Assembly (NCBI RefSeq): GCF_011386835.1
Contig: NC_088805.1
Location: 17,294,836-17,358,835 of the forward strand
DNA length: 64,000 nucleotides
Source: Chrysemys picta bellii
Lineage: Eukaryota; Chordata; Testudines; Emydidae
Reading direction: 5' to 3'
In this document: positions 1 through 10,355 of the stretch, one piece after another
Layout of the letters: each line of letters starts with the position of its first letter
How positions within the stretch are numbered: position 1 is the first letter of the stretch
Notes under the pieces: model-generated
What the model saw: only the letters and a program-made list of their open reading frames with translations
Told to the model about the DNA's origin: nothing
Databases searched by the model: none
Program-made: the position numbers and the translations under genes

Positions 1-572
1 TTCTTTATTTAGCAGGTTGTCCTTTTTCTTCATCTCTGGGATCCATTGTTCCAGATAAACCTTGATCCTCGATTGTTACTTTGTTAATTACTCTGTTACT
101 CCACAAAAGTGTACTTAAAAGCATCCTGTGTATGGTGGGAAAGTAACAAATGACATGGCATCAAGTTCTGTGCTTTGGATTTAGCTATGAGAAGAGCAGG
201 TGAGCTCAGAGCTGATTTCTTCTTTCAGCACCTGCTGTCCATCAGTATCTGGTCTGTTGCTAGAACTGTTACAGAGAGAAACTGTTTCCATGTCCTGTGC
301 AGGAATCAATGCTCAGATCTTGCTATTTCTCCTTCAAAGAAAATCTTCGTGTAAGAAAAGAGTCCTAAGAAGCTGTATTTTCTCAAGTGGATCCCATTCC
401 CCAGAGAAGCCAATGACATGAACATCAACGAGCCATCTCACTGGGGTTCCTAAATTATTTAAATGATGTTAAAGTGGGTCTCTGCCATACTAGGGGATAT
501 CTCCTGGGACAGAAATATCTCTCTAAAGATGTGGAGCTGTCAAAGACGATTGTCTTTTGAACCCCTATCATA
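1..572. other. unassigned sequence, no gene seen
   Basis: No recognisable exon, RNA gene or repeat. Short open frames here have no protein-like composition. The stretch ends at the target-site duplication of the hAT element that follows. Confidence 0.4.
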
Positions 573-741
573 GAACAGCCCAGGGCTGGTGCAAGGAAGT
601 TTCGTGCCCTAGGCGAAACTTCCACCTTGCGCCCCCCACAGCCCTGAGGCAGCTCCCTCCCCCTGCCCTGAGGCGGCGCCCCTCCCCCCCCCCCCGTGGC
701 AGCTTCCCTCCCCCAGGGAGCTGTGCGGCAGCTCCCCACCC

Positions 742-910
742 CAGCTCACCTCTGCTCCGGCTCCTTCCCGAGCATGCCGCCCCCGTTCTTATTCTCCTAC
801 CCTCCCAGGCTTGTGGCGCCAAACAGCTGATTGGCGCCTCAAGCCTGGGAGGCAGGAGAAGTGGAGCAGCGACGGCATGCTCGGGGAGGGGGCATAGCAG
901 AGGTGAGCTG
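742..910. repeat. internal hairpin 1 of the hAT element
   Basis: CAGCTCACCTCTGCT at the left is matched by AGCAGAGGTGAGCTG at the right. Nested matches (GAGCATGCCG with CGGCATGCTC, CCTCCCAGGCTTG with CAAGCCTGGGAGG, GGCGCCAA with TTGGCGCC) close on an ACAGCTGA loop. Confidence 0.85.
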
Positions 911-1011
911 GGGTGGGGAGCCCTGCAGCAGCTCCCCCCCCCCGCCCTGAGGCACCCCTGTGGCAGCTCCCCACCCCCCCGGCCCAGGGAGCCATACGGC
1001 ACTTCCGCACT

Positions 1012-1160
1012 CCAGCTCACCTCTGCTCCACCTCCTCCCTGAGCACGCCGCCCCGGCTCTAATTCTCCTCCCAGGCTTGCAGCACCAAACAGCTGATTGG
1101 TGCTGCAAGCCTGGGAGGCGGGAGAAGTGGAGCGGCGACCGTGCGCTCGGGGAGGAATGC
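1012..1160. repeat. internal hairpin 2 of the hAT element
   Basis: A diverged copy of the preceding hairpin with the same CAGCTCACCTCTGCTC start and the same ACAGCTGATTGG loop. The arms pair as CTCCCAGGCTTGCAGCACCAA with TTGGTGCTGCAAGCCTGGGAG. The right end is less well conserved than in hairpin 1. Confidence 0.75.
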
Positions 1161-1266
1161 TGTAAAAAAAAAAATTGGGGGGCACCGCTTTTTGGCGTCC
1201 TCAAATCTTGGTGCCCCAGGCAACCGCCTAGTTCGCCTTAATGGTAGCACCAGCCCTGGAACAGCC

Positions 1267-4098
1267 CTAATGTGTTAGCAGACGTACCTTAAAGCTCTGA
1301 GCCTTCCCCTACATCAGGATCAAGCCAAATGATCTTTACCTTCTGTGGAAACACACTTTGACTCAAGGTCATAGGGAAAGGCCAAAGGGCACTCTGATTT
1401 GACCTCCATCATTTTAAATGCCAAAAGGTTATCTTGATCTCATTACAGTTGCAAAACCTTGGAGTGTGGTTACCACTTTAACTTGGGGAGCTGAGAGGAA
1501 TCCCCAAGGGAATGCAGTTAGAATGCTCTTGTAGGTGCCCCAATTCTGTACGGTTTTCACAACTGAACACGCCACTAGGCCAATTCACTGCAAGGGACTG
1601 AAGGCAAGAATTTGGCTGTTGAGTGGTTTGCAGAAACTAGGATTCAAGAAGGGCAAATTCCAAGCCACTATGTGCCCGATGGTTTTTCTGAGGAGAGCTC
1701 CAGAATTCCATGGACAGCCCCATCTTACAGTGGATGTTGGAATCTTTATGCCCCCATAATGGAGATGAGGATCTTTATCAGGACTCGCCTTATCTTCTCG
1801 TCTGAGTGGATTCCCTGCCTGGTACCATCTTCCTCCAGGTTTTTCAGACCATAGGCACCAAGGAGGTTCTAAATAGAACAGCGTGAACATTGTCAGCTTC
1901 AGATAACAACATTTTCAATGAGGAACGTTTTCATTGGTTTCCCTATTCACATGGTTTTGCATTCCTTACATTGAGGCAGAGAGCTATGTACATTCATGTC
2001 CGTTACACGCACTCACCTTCTCTTACACACATGCCCACATGTTAGGACAGTTTAATAAGATTCTTTATTGGAAGGTGTAAATTTACAGAGGTGGCTGGTT
2101 TGGCTTCAGTCATGTGATCTCTAGGTGTTTGGCTCGTTGGCCAGATGTGCTCACTAAACTGTATTGTTAATTTTCCTTTAAAATCCTTTCGGAGAAATGA
2201 GCCTGAAACTATACCTGGCATCCAAACACCCTTCACTTTTGAGGGATTCAGAGTCCAGATTCTAGATCCAAATTTGATACGAGGCCACTCCCTCTCTAAT
2301 GGTTTGAACACTTTGGAACTTGAGGGTCAGGTCCATCTCTAGTTTTTAGGGGAGGGAGGGGCAATATGCCTGCCCTATGGTCTACACTGCTCCCCAGAGC
2401 AGGGAAAGCTTTTGGACGTGGGGCACTCTGGGTCTGATAGCCACTGTCCCCTGCATCCAGTCCCACTTGGGATTCATGCGTGAGTCAGAGGTGTGGTGCC
2501 CCCAATGGAGTCCTGTTACCAATGCTAGGGTAGTGGGGGCGGGGGCATGTAGGCTGATGCCATCAGCTTTTGTGCATCTGGTTCCTAGCTGCAGCAGGGC
2601 CAGTAGCTGGAGGCAGAGGGAGCCCGGCTGCTGGAGAGGATAGCAGTGGCAAAAGCATGAGACTAGCACACAGGAGCCAGTGAGGGTGGGGAGAACGCTA
2701 TGGCTGAAAGGTGATGGAGGCTGAGCTGAGAGTGTGTGGTGCAGGGAGTTGGCCCTGGCCCCTGGGCAGCAATAATGCTTCCTGTCTTAGTCGAGGTGGG
2801 TGGAAGGGTTTGAAGTTATGGTTCAATTTGGGTGCTTACCTGCATGTTAGCAGAGCTGCTGGAAGTGACTCGCTTGGGCAGACATCTCAGGCTTTCTCCT
2901 GGCATTGCCATTGCTTCCTGCATCTGGTCAAGGTGGAAACACCACAAGCAGAGGCCTTACCTGTGCTATTGGACACTCCTGTTTTTGGCTGGAATCAGAA
3001 ATTCCAGCAGAGGAAAAGGATGAGGAGTGGGGCTGGGAAATGGGGGGAAGGATTATAATTAGAATGGGGGCTTTAAATGGGCCAATAGCTGGGAGCTAAG
3101 CAACATCGGTTCCAGGCCCAGAGCCATAAACATATTTAGGGGCCTAATTCCCATTGATTTCAATCTGGGCCTTAGAGATGAGAGAGGAGGAGCATGTCTG
3201 AGATGGGCCTGTGCCATAAAGCTTGGGGATGGCCAGGTCCATCTCCCATGTAGGAAGGATGGCGGCTTTCATGAGAAGACTGATAAATAACTGGGCTCTT
3301 ACAAATCCCACCCCACATGCTACTGCTAGTGTCTCCAGTTTTGGGTAGTGCTGTGGGCCCTTAAGTTTGTCTGTCTGTCTGTAAGGGTTTTCTTGGCGCT
3401 ACATCCCTGCTCAGGGAGCTGTGCGCCCTGCCTCGCACCGCTGAGTGTAAGCCACGTTTGCTGTTAATGGCGCCGCTAATGTAATAACAGCGAGGGGCCC
3501 TGCGTTGCCTGGATGAGAGCTCTGTGCTAGCATGTGCCCTGGCTGCGGGCTCAGTGGGAGAAACTGGAGACGGAGGGACCCTGGGGGCCAGGATAAAGAG
3601 ACAGGGAGACAGAGAGCATCCTCCTGTCTGTCCTGGGCTTGCCCATCAGTCATTGTGGCAGCAACAGGATCTGGCCTCCGCAGGGAATTAAATAAACTCC
3701 CTCTCTTTAGGGACCTGATGATGGAAGCTGGTGGGAGGGTGCGAAGGAGGAAAACAACCTTAGTGCCCCCCTGGGCTCAGTCTGTGCCCTTCCCCTTTCT
3801 CACACAGTGGTGCCTGACACCAGCATGGCATGTTCAAGGGCTTTCTGCCTCAGTGAGAGCCCCCAGCTGCTGAGCTCGCAGCTCGCTCCTAGGAAAAGCT
3901 GCTGCAAGACTGACTGAAAGAAGCCGCAACAACAACCTCCTCCAGCAGCAGCCCCTAGTGCTCCAGCAATGCTCCGGCGAGCTGAAGGGCCACGTGTCCC
4001 TCTCGGTTACCCATTGGCATGAGTAGGGTCACGCTAATGTAACTAACGGAGGGGAATTTGGCCTGTTGTGTTTTGGGCCATTACAGCAGAATACTGGG
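1267..4098. other. unassigned sequence, no gene seen
   Basis: Mostly unique sequence with no recognised exon. It contains a short (TCTG)n run near 3368 and a diverged foldback-like stretch at 2215-2290 (ATCCAAACACCC, AGATCCAAATTTG) that resembles stretches near 23090 and 44840. Open frames of up to about 115 residues have no recognisable domain. Confidence 0.35.
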
Positions 4099-4195
4099 CA
4101 GAGATGTCGTCTAGTGATTGGAGCAGGACTCCTGGGTTCTAGTCCAACTTGAGCCTCTCTCTAAAATAAGGATGGAGCCTGTTTGGCTGGACTAG
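4099..4195 (+). repeat. tRNA-derived SINE fragment (5' head)
   Basis: TCTAGTGATTGGAGCAGG resembles an A-box region and GGTTCTAGTCC (4135-4145) a pol III B box. This is followed by the start of a CTAAAATAAGGATGG MIR-like tail. Only the head and a shortened body remain. Confidence 0.55.
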
Positions 4196-5232
4196 AGGGA
4201 ATCAGGTGGATAAATAGATCCCCCTATCTTCCTGGCAGTGTTAGCACCACAAGTGCTTGGAGCGCCGTGACCAGCTGGCATCCTTTCTGAGCTCTGACAA
4301 GTCCCTGGATGGCTTTCTGCTGACATGGAGTGGCTTTGCTTTCAGGGAAGCCCAAGGGAGCCTGTTGCTAATTAGAGACACAGCTAATGAAGCAGAAGGA
4401 AACAAAGAGCAGGAGCTTGTGTTTTGGGAAAGCTCTCTAACCATTTGGAAAACAAACAAAAGGGGGAACCTTACATTTCAAAGCAATCCAAACACTGCCA
4501 AGCCCCAGAAAGACACCGGGGAGAGCTCCAGCAGTGGGATTTAGCACTGAAAGGAAAAAAGGATCTCCAGGTTTAATGAGACATGCCAGGATCTCTCTCA
4601 ATCCCCAGTGCGTGTCTGCTTATCCATTAGCTTTTCATTTTTCTTTCTCCAGATAAACATTCTTGTTAAACTTTTCTGTAGGGGGCAGCAGGTGTGGAAA
4701 TCGGAGCTGCCATCTTCTGCTCCCGTACCCCCGGGACTTACAAAGACGTTTATTTCACTTTAAAGGATGTGGCCAACGGAATCTTCATCTTTTGAAAAAC
4801 CTTTTTTTTTGGGGTGGGGAGGGGTTAAAAACGGGACGTTTGTAACTGAAATCTCGTTTCTTTCTATGTTGTTTTGGTTTGATCTCTATCACACCCTGCT
4901 TTGTTAGTGTAGGGTTGCTCACAAGAGTCGGGCAGCAAAAAAATAAACACACGTGAACAAAATTACATGGACTTTGCAAACAGATAGTTCTGGTGGACAG
5001 GTCCATTGTTTGGGCCAGTCGCTTTAACGAGAGACGGGTGATCTGAGTACAGGACCAGGAATTCCTTCTAATTCCAGCCATGACTCCCTTTGTGACCTTG
5101 AACCATCTCACTGAGGCCCTGATCCTGCAATGACTCTGCATGCACAGAGTTCCCCCTGGACAGAGCTCATTGCAGGGGCCTTAATCTCTTTCCTTGTCTA
5201 TAAAGTAAAGTGTATTCTTGCTTGCCTTATTG
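4196..5232. other. unassigned sequence, possible conserved non-coding DNA
   Basis: No gene seen. The part near 4350-4440 (GCTAATTAGAGACACAGC, then AATGAAGCAGAAGG) lacks repeat character and has homeodomain-type TAATTA cores, so it could be conserved non-coding sequence. That is a guess from composition only. Confidence 0.25.
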
Positions 5233-5618
5233 AAGTGTTTGGAGGAAAGGTTGGGCCTGTTTAGAGTGGAGAAGAGAAGGCTGAGGGGGGGACATAAGTC
5301 TTCAAATATGTAAAGGGTTGTTATAAAGAGGACGGTGATCTACTGTTCTCCATGTCCACTGAGGGTAGGACAATAAGTAACTGGCTTAGGTTGCAGTAAC
5401 AGAGCTTCAGGTTAGGTATTAGAAAAACTTTCTGACTCTGGGGCGGTTAAGCACCAGAACAAGTTACCTAGGCAGGTGGTGGAATCCCTGTCATTAGAGG
5501 TTTTTAAGAGCAGGTTAGACAAACAGCTGTCAGGGATGGTTCTTAATCCTGCATCAGCATAGGGGCATGGACTACATGAGCTCTCAAGGTCCCTTCCAGC
5601 ACGACATTTCTATGATTG
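5233..5618 (+). mobile_element. CR1 LINE 3' end, sense
   Basis: A 5'-truncated CR1 retrotransposon tail. Recognisable segments are GTTTAGAGTGGAGAAGAGAA, AGGTATTAGAAAAACTTTCT, CAGGTGGTGGAATCCCTGTC and the terminal GGTCCCTTCCAGCACGACAT followed by TTCTATGATTG. It is the end of ORF2 plus the short 3' UTR and encodes nothing intact. The family call comes from recall of amniote CR1 consensus sequences. Confidence 0.85.
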
Positions 5619-6045
5619 GCTAAGGTTTGCAAAGTGCTTAGGATACGAAACATGGTGGTGATGCCACGTTTCGCAACAGTTGGTGTTTTTCTTAATGCCC
5701 CAACTCCTATAATCATGTATGTAAAGAGGTGAGAATGCCAGCTGTCATTTAAAAAAGAAATTTCTGACCCTCATGGTTGCAGAGAAAAGCTGGAAAACCA
5801 AGACCCTCTAGGGGCTTCACAACCCAAAGGCAAATTAAAAACCACCCCAAATATTATTTTTAAGCCAATCTCATGCTTTTGGGGCCTGACGTGTGATGTT
5901 GGATGCTTGGAGTTGGCAATAATGCGTATACGCAGGAAATATTATTTTGAGTAGTGCCTGATGGGAATCTTTGCAAGCTGTTTTGTCTGGGTTGTTTTTG
6001 AAATCTGCTGTTGGGGTCTATTTTCTGCCTTTCTTTTGGAGGGAG
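5619..6045. other. unassigned sequence
   Basis: Nothing recognised. AT-rich and apparently unique, with no open frame of note. Confidence 0.3.
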
Positions 6046-6195
6046 AACAGTCTGGAGGTTAAGGCGTGAGCTGGGAATTGGCTTCTATTCTTGCTCTGCC
6101 AAAGACTTCCTGAAAGACCTTCTTGCTACCCTGCTGTGATCAGACTCTATAACAAAACTCCCATTGAACTCTGAGGGAGCAGGAACAGGCCCTGA
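6046..6195 (+). repeat. degraded tRNA-derived SINE plus foldback remnant
   Basis: TCTGGAGGTTAAGGCGTGAG and TGCTCTGCCAAAGACTTCCT match the head and body of the SINE seen intact near 23700. From 6135 the sequence changes to GATCAGACTC, AACTCCCATTGAACTCTGAG and GGCCCTGA, part of the recurring TTGACTTCAATGGG-type foldback set. Confidence 0.45.
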
Positions 6196-6252
6196 ACTGC
6201 TACACGCCAGCTGTAAAATGAGATGAAAGATACTTTCCTGTTTCCCTGGGAC

Positions 6253-6517
6253 CACAGGCGCTGACTTTTATTTTTGCTGGTGGGTGCTCCTCTCCACCCC
6301 TCCACCCCTGTGCAAGTGGTGGGCGGGACCTCAGGGGGAAGAGAAGGAGCAGGGGTGGAGCCTCAGGGTGGAGCACGGGCAGGAGGGAGGGAAGAGGCTG
6401 AGCGGGGTGCAGTGGTGGGCGGGGCCACGGTTTGGGTGCCAGGGCTCACATAAAATTAATCCAGCCCTGCGGGTGCTGAGCACCCCCCCCAGAGCACCCA
6501 CAGAGTCGATGCCTATG
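6253..6517. mobile_element. non-autonomous hAT transposon (GGCGCYGAC family), exact TSD
   Basis: Flanked by an exact 8-bp target-site duplication CCTGGGAC (6245-6252 and 6518-6525). The ends are CACAGGCGCTGAC and GTCGATGCCTATG, imperfect terminal inverted repeats. The interior is GC-rich with GGTGGGTGCTC near the left and GAGCACCCACAGAGTCG near the right. The element at 19054-19454 belongs to the same family. No transposase is encoded. Confidence 0.9.
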
Positions 6518-6525
6518 CCTGGGAC

Positions 6526-7744
6526 ATTGTGAGGCTTAGGTCATGCAGGTTTTGAAAGTACTTTGGAACTCCTTGGATAGAAAGGCCTGTCAAAGCACAA
6601 GGTGTTCATGTTCTGCCCACTTGCCCTCAGACGGGATCTTAGTTTCTCAAGAGTTCATCTGGTTTTGCTGCTTTTATCCCTGTTTGAAGCCACCTAATGC
6701 CTTGCTTTTGTCACTGGAGTTTGTCGTTGTCAAAGGGCCTGTTCCGAGGACAACTGTGGCCAAAGGACTCCCACTGATTTCAGCGTGCTTTGAGTCAGGC
6801 CTCAAATACTTATCAGGATGTAAAAAGCCAAAATGAAACACAGGGTTACTTTGCCTCAGGCAAGGGACAAGCAGCAGGAGCAGATCAACTCTTTAAGAAG
6901 CTAAAACCATTAGTGTTTTTGAGAGGAGAGGCAACTACAGGATCTACTGCAGAAGCAGCATATATTCCATGAAGCTTCAATCGCTGTTTATGAGCCTCTG
7001 GTAAGCATTTTGCTGATGAGTTACTGCAGAAAACCCAGCATTCCACAAAACTGTACTTAAGGCTGACATCTAATGAAAATGTTTAGTCCAGTTGGTACGC
7101 TCAGGCTGAGGGCCATTGCAGATGGCATCAGGTTTCTCTAACCTACTCCGAGCTTGAAAATGTGTCCTTGATTTCAGCCTCCAGGAACGTGGGCCTGGAC
7201 TGCTTTGCCGTCTAATGGATCTTTTATTTGATCTGCTCATCCAAACACGCTGGGCATGTGCTTGGGTCACTTAGAGAAAGCTGAACCCCGCTCATGTTCT
7301 TACAGTGTAATCCCTTCATATTGATGTCTATATTGCAGCAGGTAACAAAATCCAAGCAGATTCATGCCAGCAGCTGATCATCCCACACAAGCACGGTTCA
7401 ACTGGTGAGCTCTTTCCAGCATTAGGACTGCTTTGCCTAATCGCTTACTGCAGAAGTATGAAATGCATAAATATGTCAGAATATAAATACTGACTTGCCG
7501 CAGTTGTTCGTACATCGCGAACAGATGCAGCAGGAGACAGCAGTGTGGTTGAATCTTTGTAGGTTTAACTCGTGAATCAAAATCCGCAGGGACATCTTTG
7601 CTGGCTCAGGCCAGACAGTGTGCAGGGTACTTTTCAAGCCAGTCGCTGAGCAACGGTATTTAGGAAAATAAAGGTAGGTAAATCATTGCTAATCTACATT
7701 ATGATTGGACTGTTGCAAACCAATTGTTATTTGCAAAATGCAAG
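6526..7744. other. unassigned sequence, no gene seen
   Basis: Unique-looking sequence. The part near 7430-7570 (ATGAAATGCATAAATATGTC and surroundings, octamer-like ATGCATAAA) could be conserved non-coding DNA, judged by composition only. No exon recognised. Confidence 0.3.
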
Positions 7745-7818
7745 GGGCCTGATCAAGCTCCCACTGAAATCAACGGGGAGTCTTTCCATTGATCGAAATG
7801 GAACTTGGATTGGGCCCT
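7745..7818. repeat. small foldback with TTGACTTCAATGGG-type core
   Basis: The left arm GGGCCTGATCAAGCTCCCA pairs with the right arm GGAACTTGGATTGGGCCC, enclosing CTGAAATCAACGGGG and CCATTGATCGAAATGG. It is a member of the recurring foldback set described in the findings. Confidence 0.6.
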
Positions 7819-7851
7819 GAATGCACTTAAGTCCATTTCACAGGTTAACTT

Positions 7852-7935
7852 GTATTTGCCAAAGCTCTCTGGGGCAAGGGCTGTCTTGTTAGCTGTGTTT
7901 GTACAGCACGTAGCATGATGGAGAACCAGATTTCA
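7852..7935 (+). repeat. SINE-like 3' module
   Basis: GCTCTCTGGGGCAAGGGCTGTC followed by GTGTTTGTACAGCACGTAGCA. The same module occurs near 13440 and 28245, and I take it to be the 3' part of a CORE-type SINE family. No RNA gene is intact. Confidence 0.5.
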
Positions 7936-8938
7936 CTGGAGCTGCTGGGCATTAACTTACGTGTATATTTATTAATAAAAATAATTAATGATTGAAGACA
8001 TTGGTGGGGTATAGACTGGAGGTAGGAGAGGACTGTTCATCCCAGAAGTTGGTGCCGTTTGAGGCAGATTTCTAAATGTGAAACATCCTGAGATGATTGT
8101 AAATGATTGTTGTGTCTTTGATTAGTGGCAGCCTGTGGGCCAAGCTTCCGCCTAATGGGAACTGAAGTGGTGGAGATATTAATCCCAGGAAAAAAGGACT
8201 TTCTAGTGAAAACCCTTGGGGACCCTTCAATCAAGGTGAGTGATTGGGAGGTAATATGTTCTAGTAAATGGTGCTTGCTGGATTGTAAACAGCTGCAGTT
8301 TCTAGGGAGTAATTTTTGATTAAGCTGCTAAACCATGCCCACAAATTTAGCAAGCGCAGATGTTTGCCCTGCCAAAATGATTACAGTTGCACATGCACTC
8401 TGCACACACAATAGATGTGCAACAAAGTATGAAGGTGCAACTGACCCCAGGACATTCATGAAAATGTGTCTTCTGAGGTCACTGCATCTTGTTACCCCCA
8501 TCAAGAATGTGGAGAGACATTGTCAGGTTCATCTTACTTGAATCCTGAATCAGGCAGTTCTTCTAATTATCCACAGCTTGTGTCTGATAATCACGGGGCA
8601 TCTCTGATGCAAGGCCTCATAGGAATCCTTGTGCCAAGGCCTGAGACTTCTAAAGACAGAGCTCCCACCTAATCGCTTGCCAGAGGATTTTGGTAACATC
8701 CCTTTCCCATTCTATGCCATCAGATGGGATTCTAAACAGGGTTTTGATCCAGGGTCGCTGTGACCTGGACTGCAAACCTGAATACATCTGTGTGTCCCCA
8801 GGATATCTGAGATCTGATCCCAGAGGCATCTTCACACCTCCCCCTAAACGACAGCAGAATATCTGTGCTGTTTGCTGAGTTAAAACACACAGGTTTGGGG
8901 TGTGCTTGCACCAGTAGATCACAAAGGATCCCTTAGCA
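7936..8938. other. unassigned sequence, no gene seen
   Basis: No recognised exon or repeat. Open frames of 60-90 residues here overlap one another on both strands and lack any domain signature. Confidence 0.3.
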
Positions 8939-9103
8939 CAGTGTTTCCCAAACTTGGGATGCCGCTTGTGTAGGGAAAGCCCCTGGCGGTCCGGGCTGGT
9001 TTGTTTACCTGCCGCGTCCGCAGATCCGGCCGATCGCGGCTCCCACTGGCTGTGGTTCGCTGCTCCAGGCCAATGGGAACTGCGGGAAGTGGCGGCCAGT
9101 ATG
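8939..9103 (+). mobile_element. half of a palindromic hAT-type foldback element
   Basis: Begins with CAGTGTTTCCCAAACTTGGG, a hAT-type terminus, and runs through the GC-rich CCGCGTCCGCAGATCCGGCC and CACTGGCTGTGGTTCGCTGC to AGTGGCGGCCAG. In complete copies known to me this is one arm of a long palindrome. Here the second arm is missing after about 9103. Confidence 0.7.
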
Positions 9104-10288
9104 TCCCTGTCTTAACAGATACTGAATGAGCTATGTGTAATACCAGCTGCTTTCCAGAACCGTTACTCCCATTGCAATGTTCCATGACATTCTCTTTTAA
9201 ATTGTGGCGTTTGTTGGGACAAGACGGACTGAGAAATGGGTTGTGTGTCAAGCCAAAATGATGGTGCCTAAAGGCATCAAAATCCAATATGTGCTGGAAA
9301 AGCCTCTGTACCTGGCTTCTATGGCTGGTTATTAGAGCATTCTATTGTAAGATGATGTATAGCTATTTAGGTATTGGTAGGTTAATTTACTAATTTTTTA
9401 TCATAATCCTATGGGGGCCATTTGCAAAATATGGGTCCTTGTTCTGATTTTATATCTCTCTGAAGTTTGGGGGTGCTAGAATCTGTGTTCTGGTTTGGCC
9501 CATCTCTGGGTATCATTCAACTGGAATTCTTTCTTTTCAAAGAAAGATCACAGATCGCTGTGCTTTAAACGGCCGTTGTATGAAATGTTCTGGATGTCCT
9601 AGTGGGGTGGAGTAAGTCAGAGCTGACTGGAAACAAAATTCACTTGGTGGATTTTCTCCCAGAGGGGAGCTAGTAATTCCTGGTAAAGATCAAAACCAAG
9701 TACAATTGGGTTGGTTTTGGCTGGCACATTGCTTTGCACTAAAAATCTCCCCTGGGAACAGTTGAAAGCTTAAACTCCAGAAGGCCTTTGCTTTGCATTG
9801 GGGGGGGAGGGAGGGGCCCTTTCATGTGTTGTTTGCACTCTTGAGAATTAATTATGGCAGATGCTCTGTGCATGATATTCCACCTGGGCACAGAGGGAAC
9901 TGAAGTGTGCCACCATGTGAGAAAGACTTTGGTTGGAATTCCAGACTTAGTCTCTTAACTTCCCAAGGCAGATGCAGATCAGAAATTCCAGGGAGAAGAT
10001 GGCTCTGACCACTCCAGGGGAGTTTTGTGAGTGGCTCTCAAAAGCAGTAGGTGCCTGACAGCACAGAGTGTGAGTGACCTTCTTGTGTGATGGTATAACT
10101 CCTCCTTCAGCGAGCCAGGCACTTCCTGATGGTGATCACAATCCAGATGTCCTCCATATGGGACCAGCCGCACAGCGATCAAGCAAAGTACATGTTACCA
10201 GGACAATTGGTGTAGAAAGAATAGCAAAGACTCCAGAGTCTGGAGCACACCGGGAGGGTGACCAAAAACCAGGAACAGCTTTGAGGTG

Positions 10289-10290
<2 letters not shown>
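9104..10290. other. unassigned sequence, no gene seen
   Basis: Unique-looking sequence with no recognised exon. It has a short G run at 9799-9818. Nothing else stands out. Confidence 0.3.

Positions 10291-10291
<1 letters not shown>

Positions 10292-10354
<63 letters not shown>
10292..10354. repeat. (TG)n microsatellite with short (GA)n
   Basis: About 27 uninterrupted TG units followed by GAGAGAGAGA. The open frames of repeated Val-Cys or Thr-His on the two strands come only from the dinucleotide repeat. Confidence 0.98.

Positions 10355-10355
<1 letters not shown>

Larger units (their letters stand above)
581..1258. mobile_element. non-autonomous hAT transposon with exact 8-bp TSD
   Basis: The element starts with CAGGGCTGGTGC and ends with GCACCAGCCCTG, a perfect 12-bp terminal inverted repeat. 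It is flanked on both sides by GAACAGCC (573-580 and 1259-1266), an exact 8-bp target-site duplication, which is the hAT superfamily signature. The 678-bp interior is GC-rich and carries two consecutive hairpins. It has no transposase, so it would have depended on an enzyme supplied elsewhere. Long proline/glycine-rich open frames crossing it are products of the GC-rich composition and not genes. The boundaries are seen directly; the superfamily follows from TSD length and TIR form. Confidence 0.9.

Noticed and set aside
568..1185. Long proline/glycine-rich open frame of about 205 residues on the minus strand
   Set aside because: It lies wholly inside the hAT element at 581-1258, whose GC-rich hairpins create long frames on both strands.
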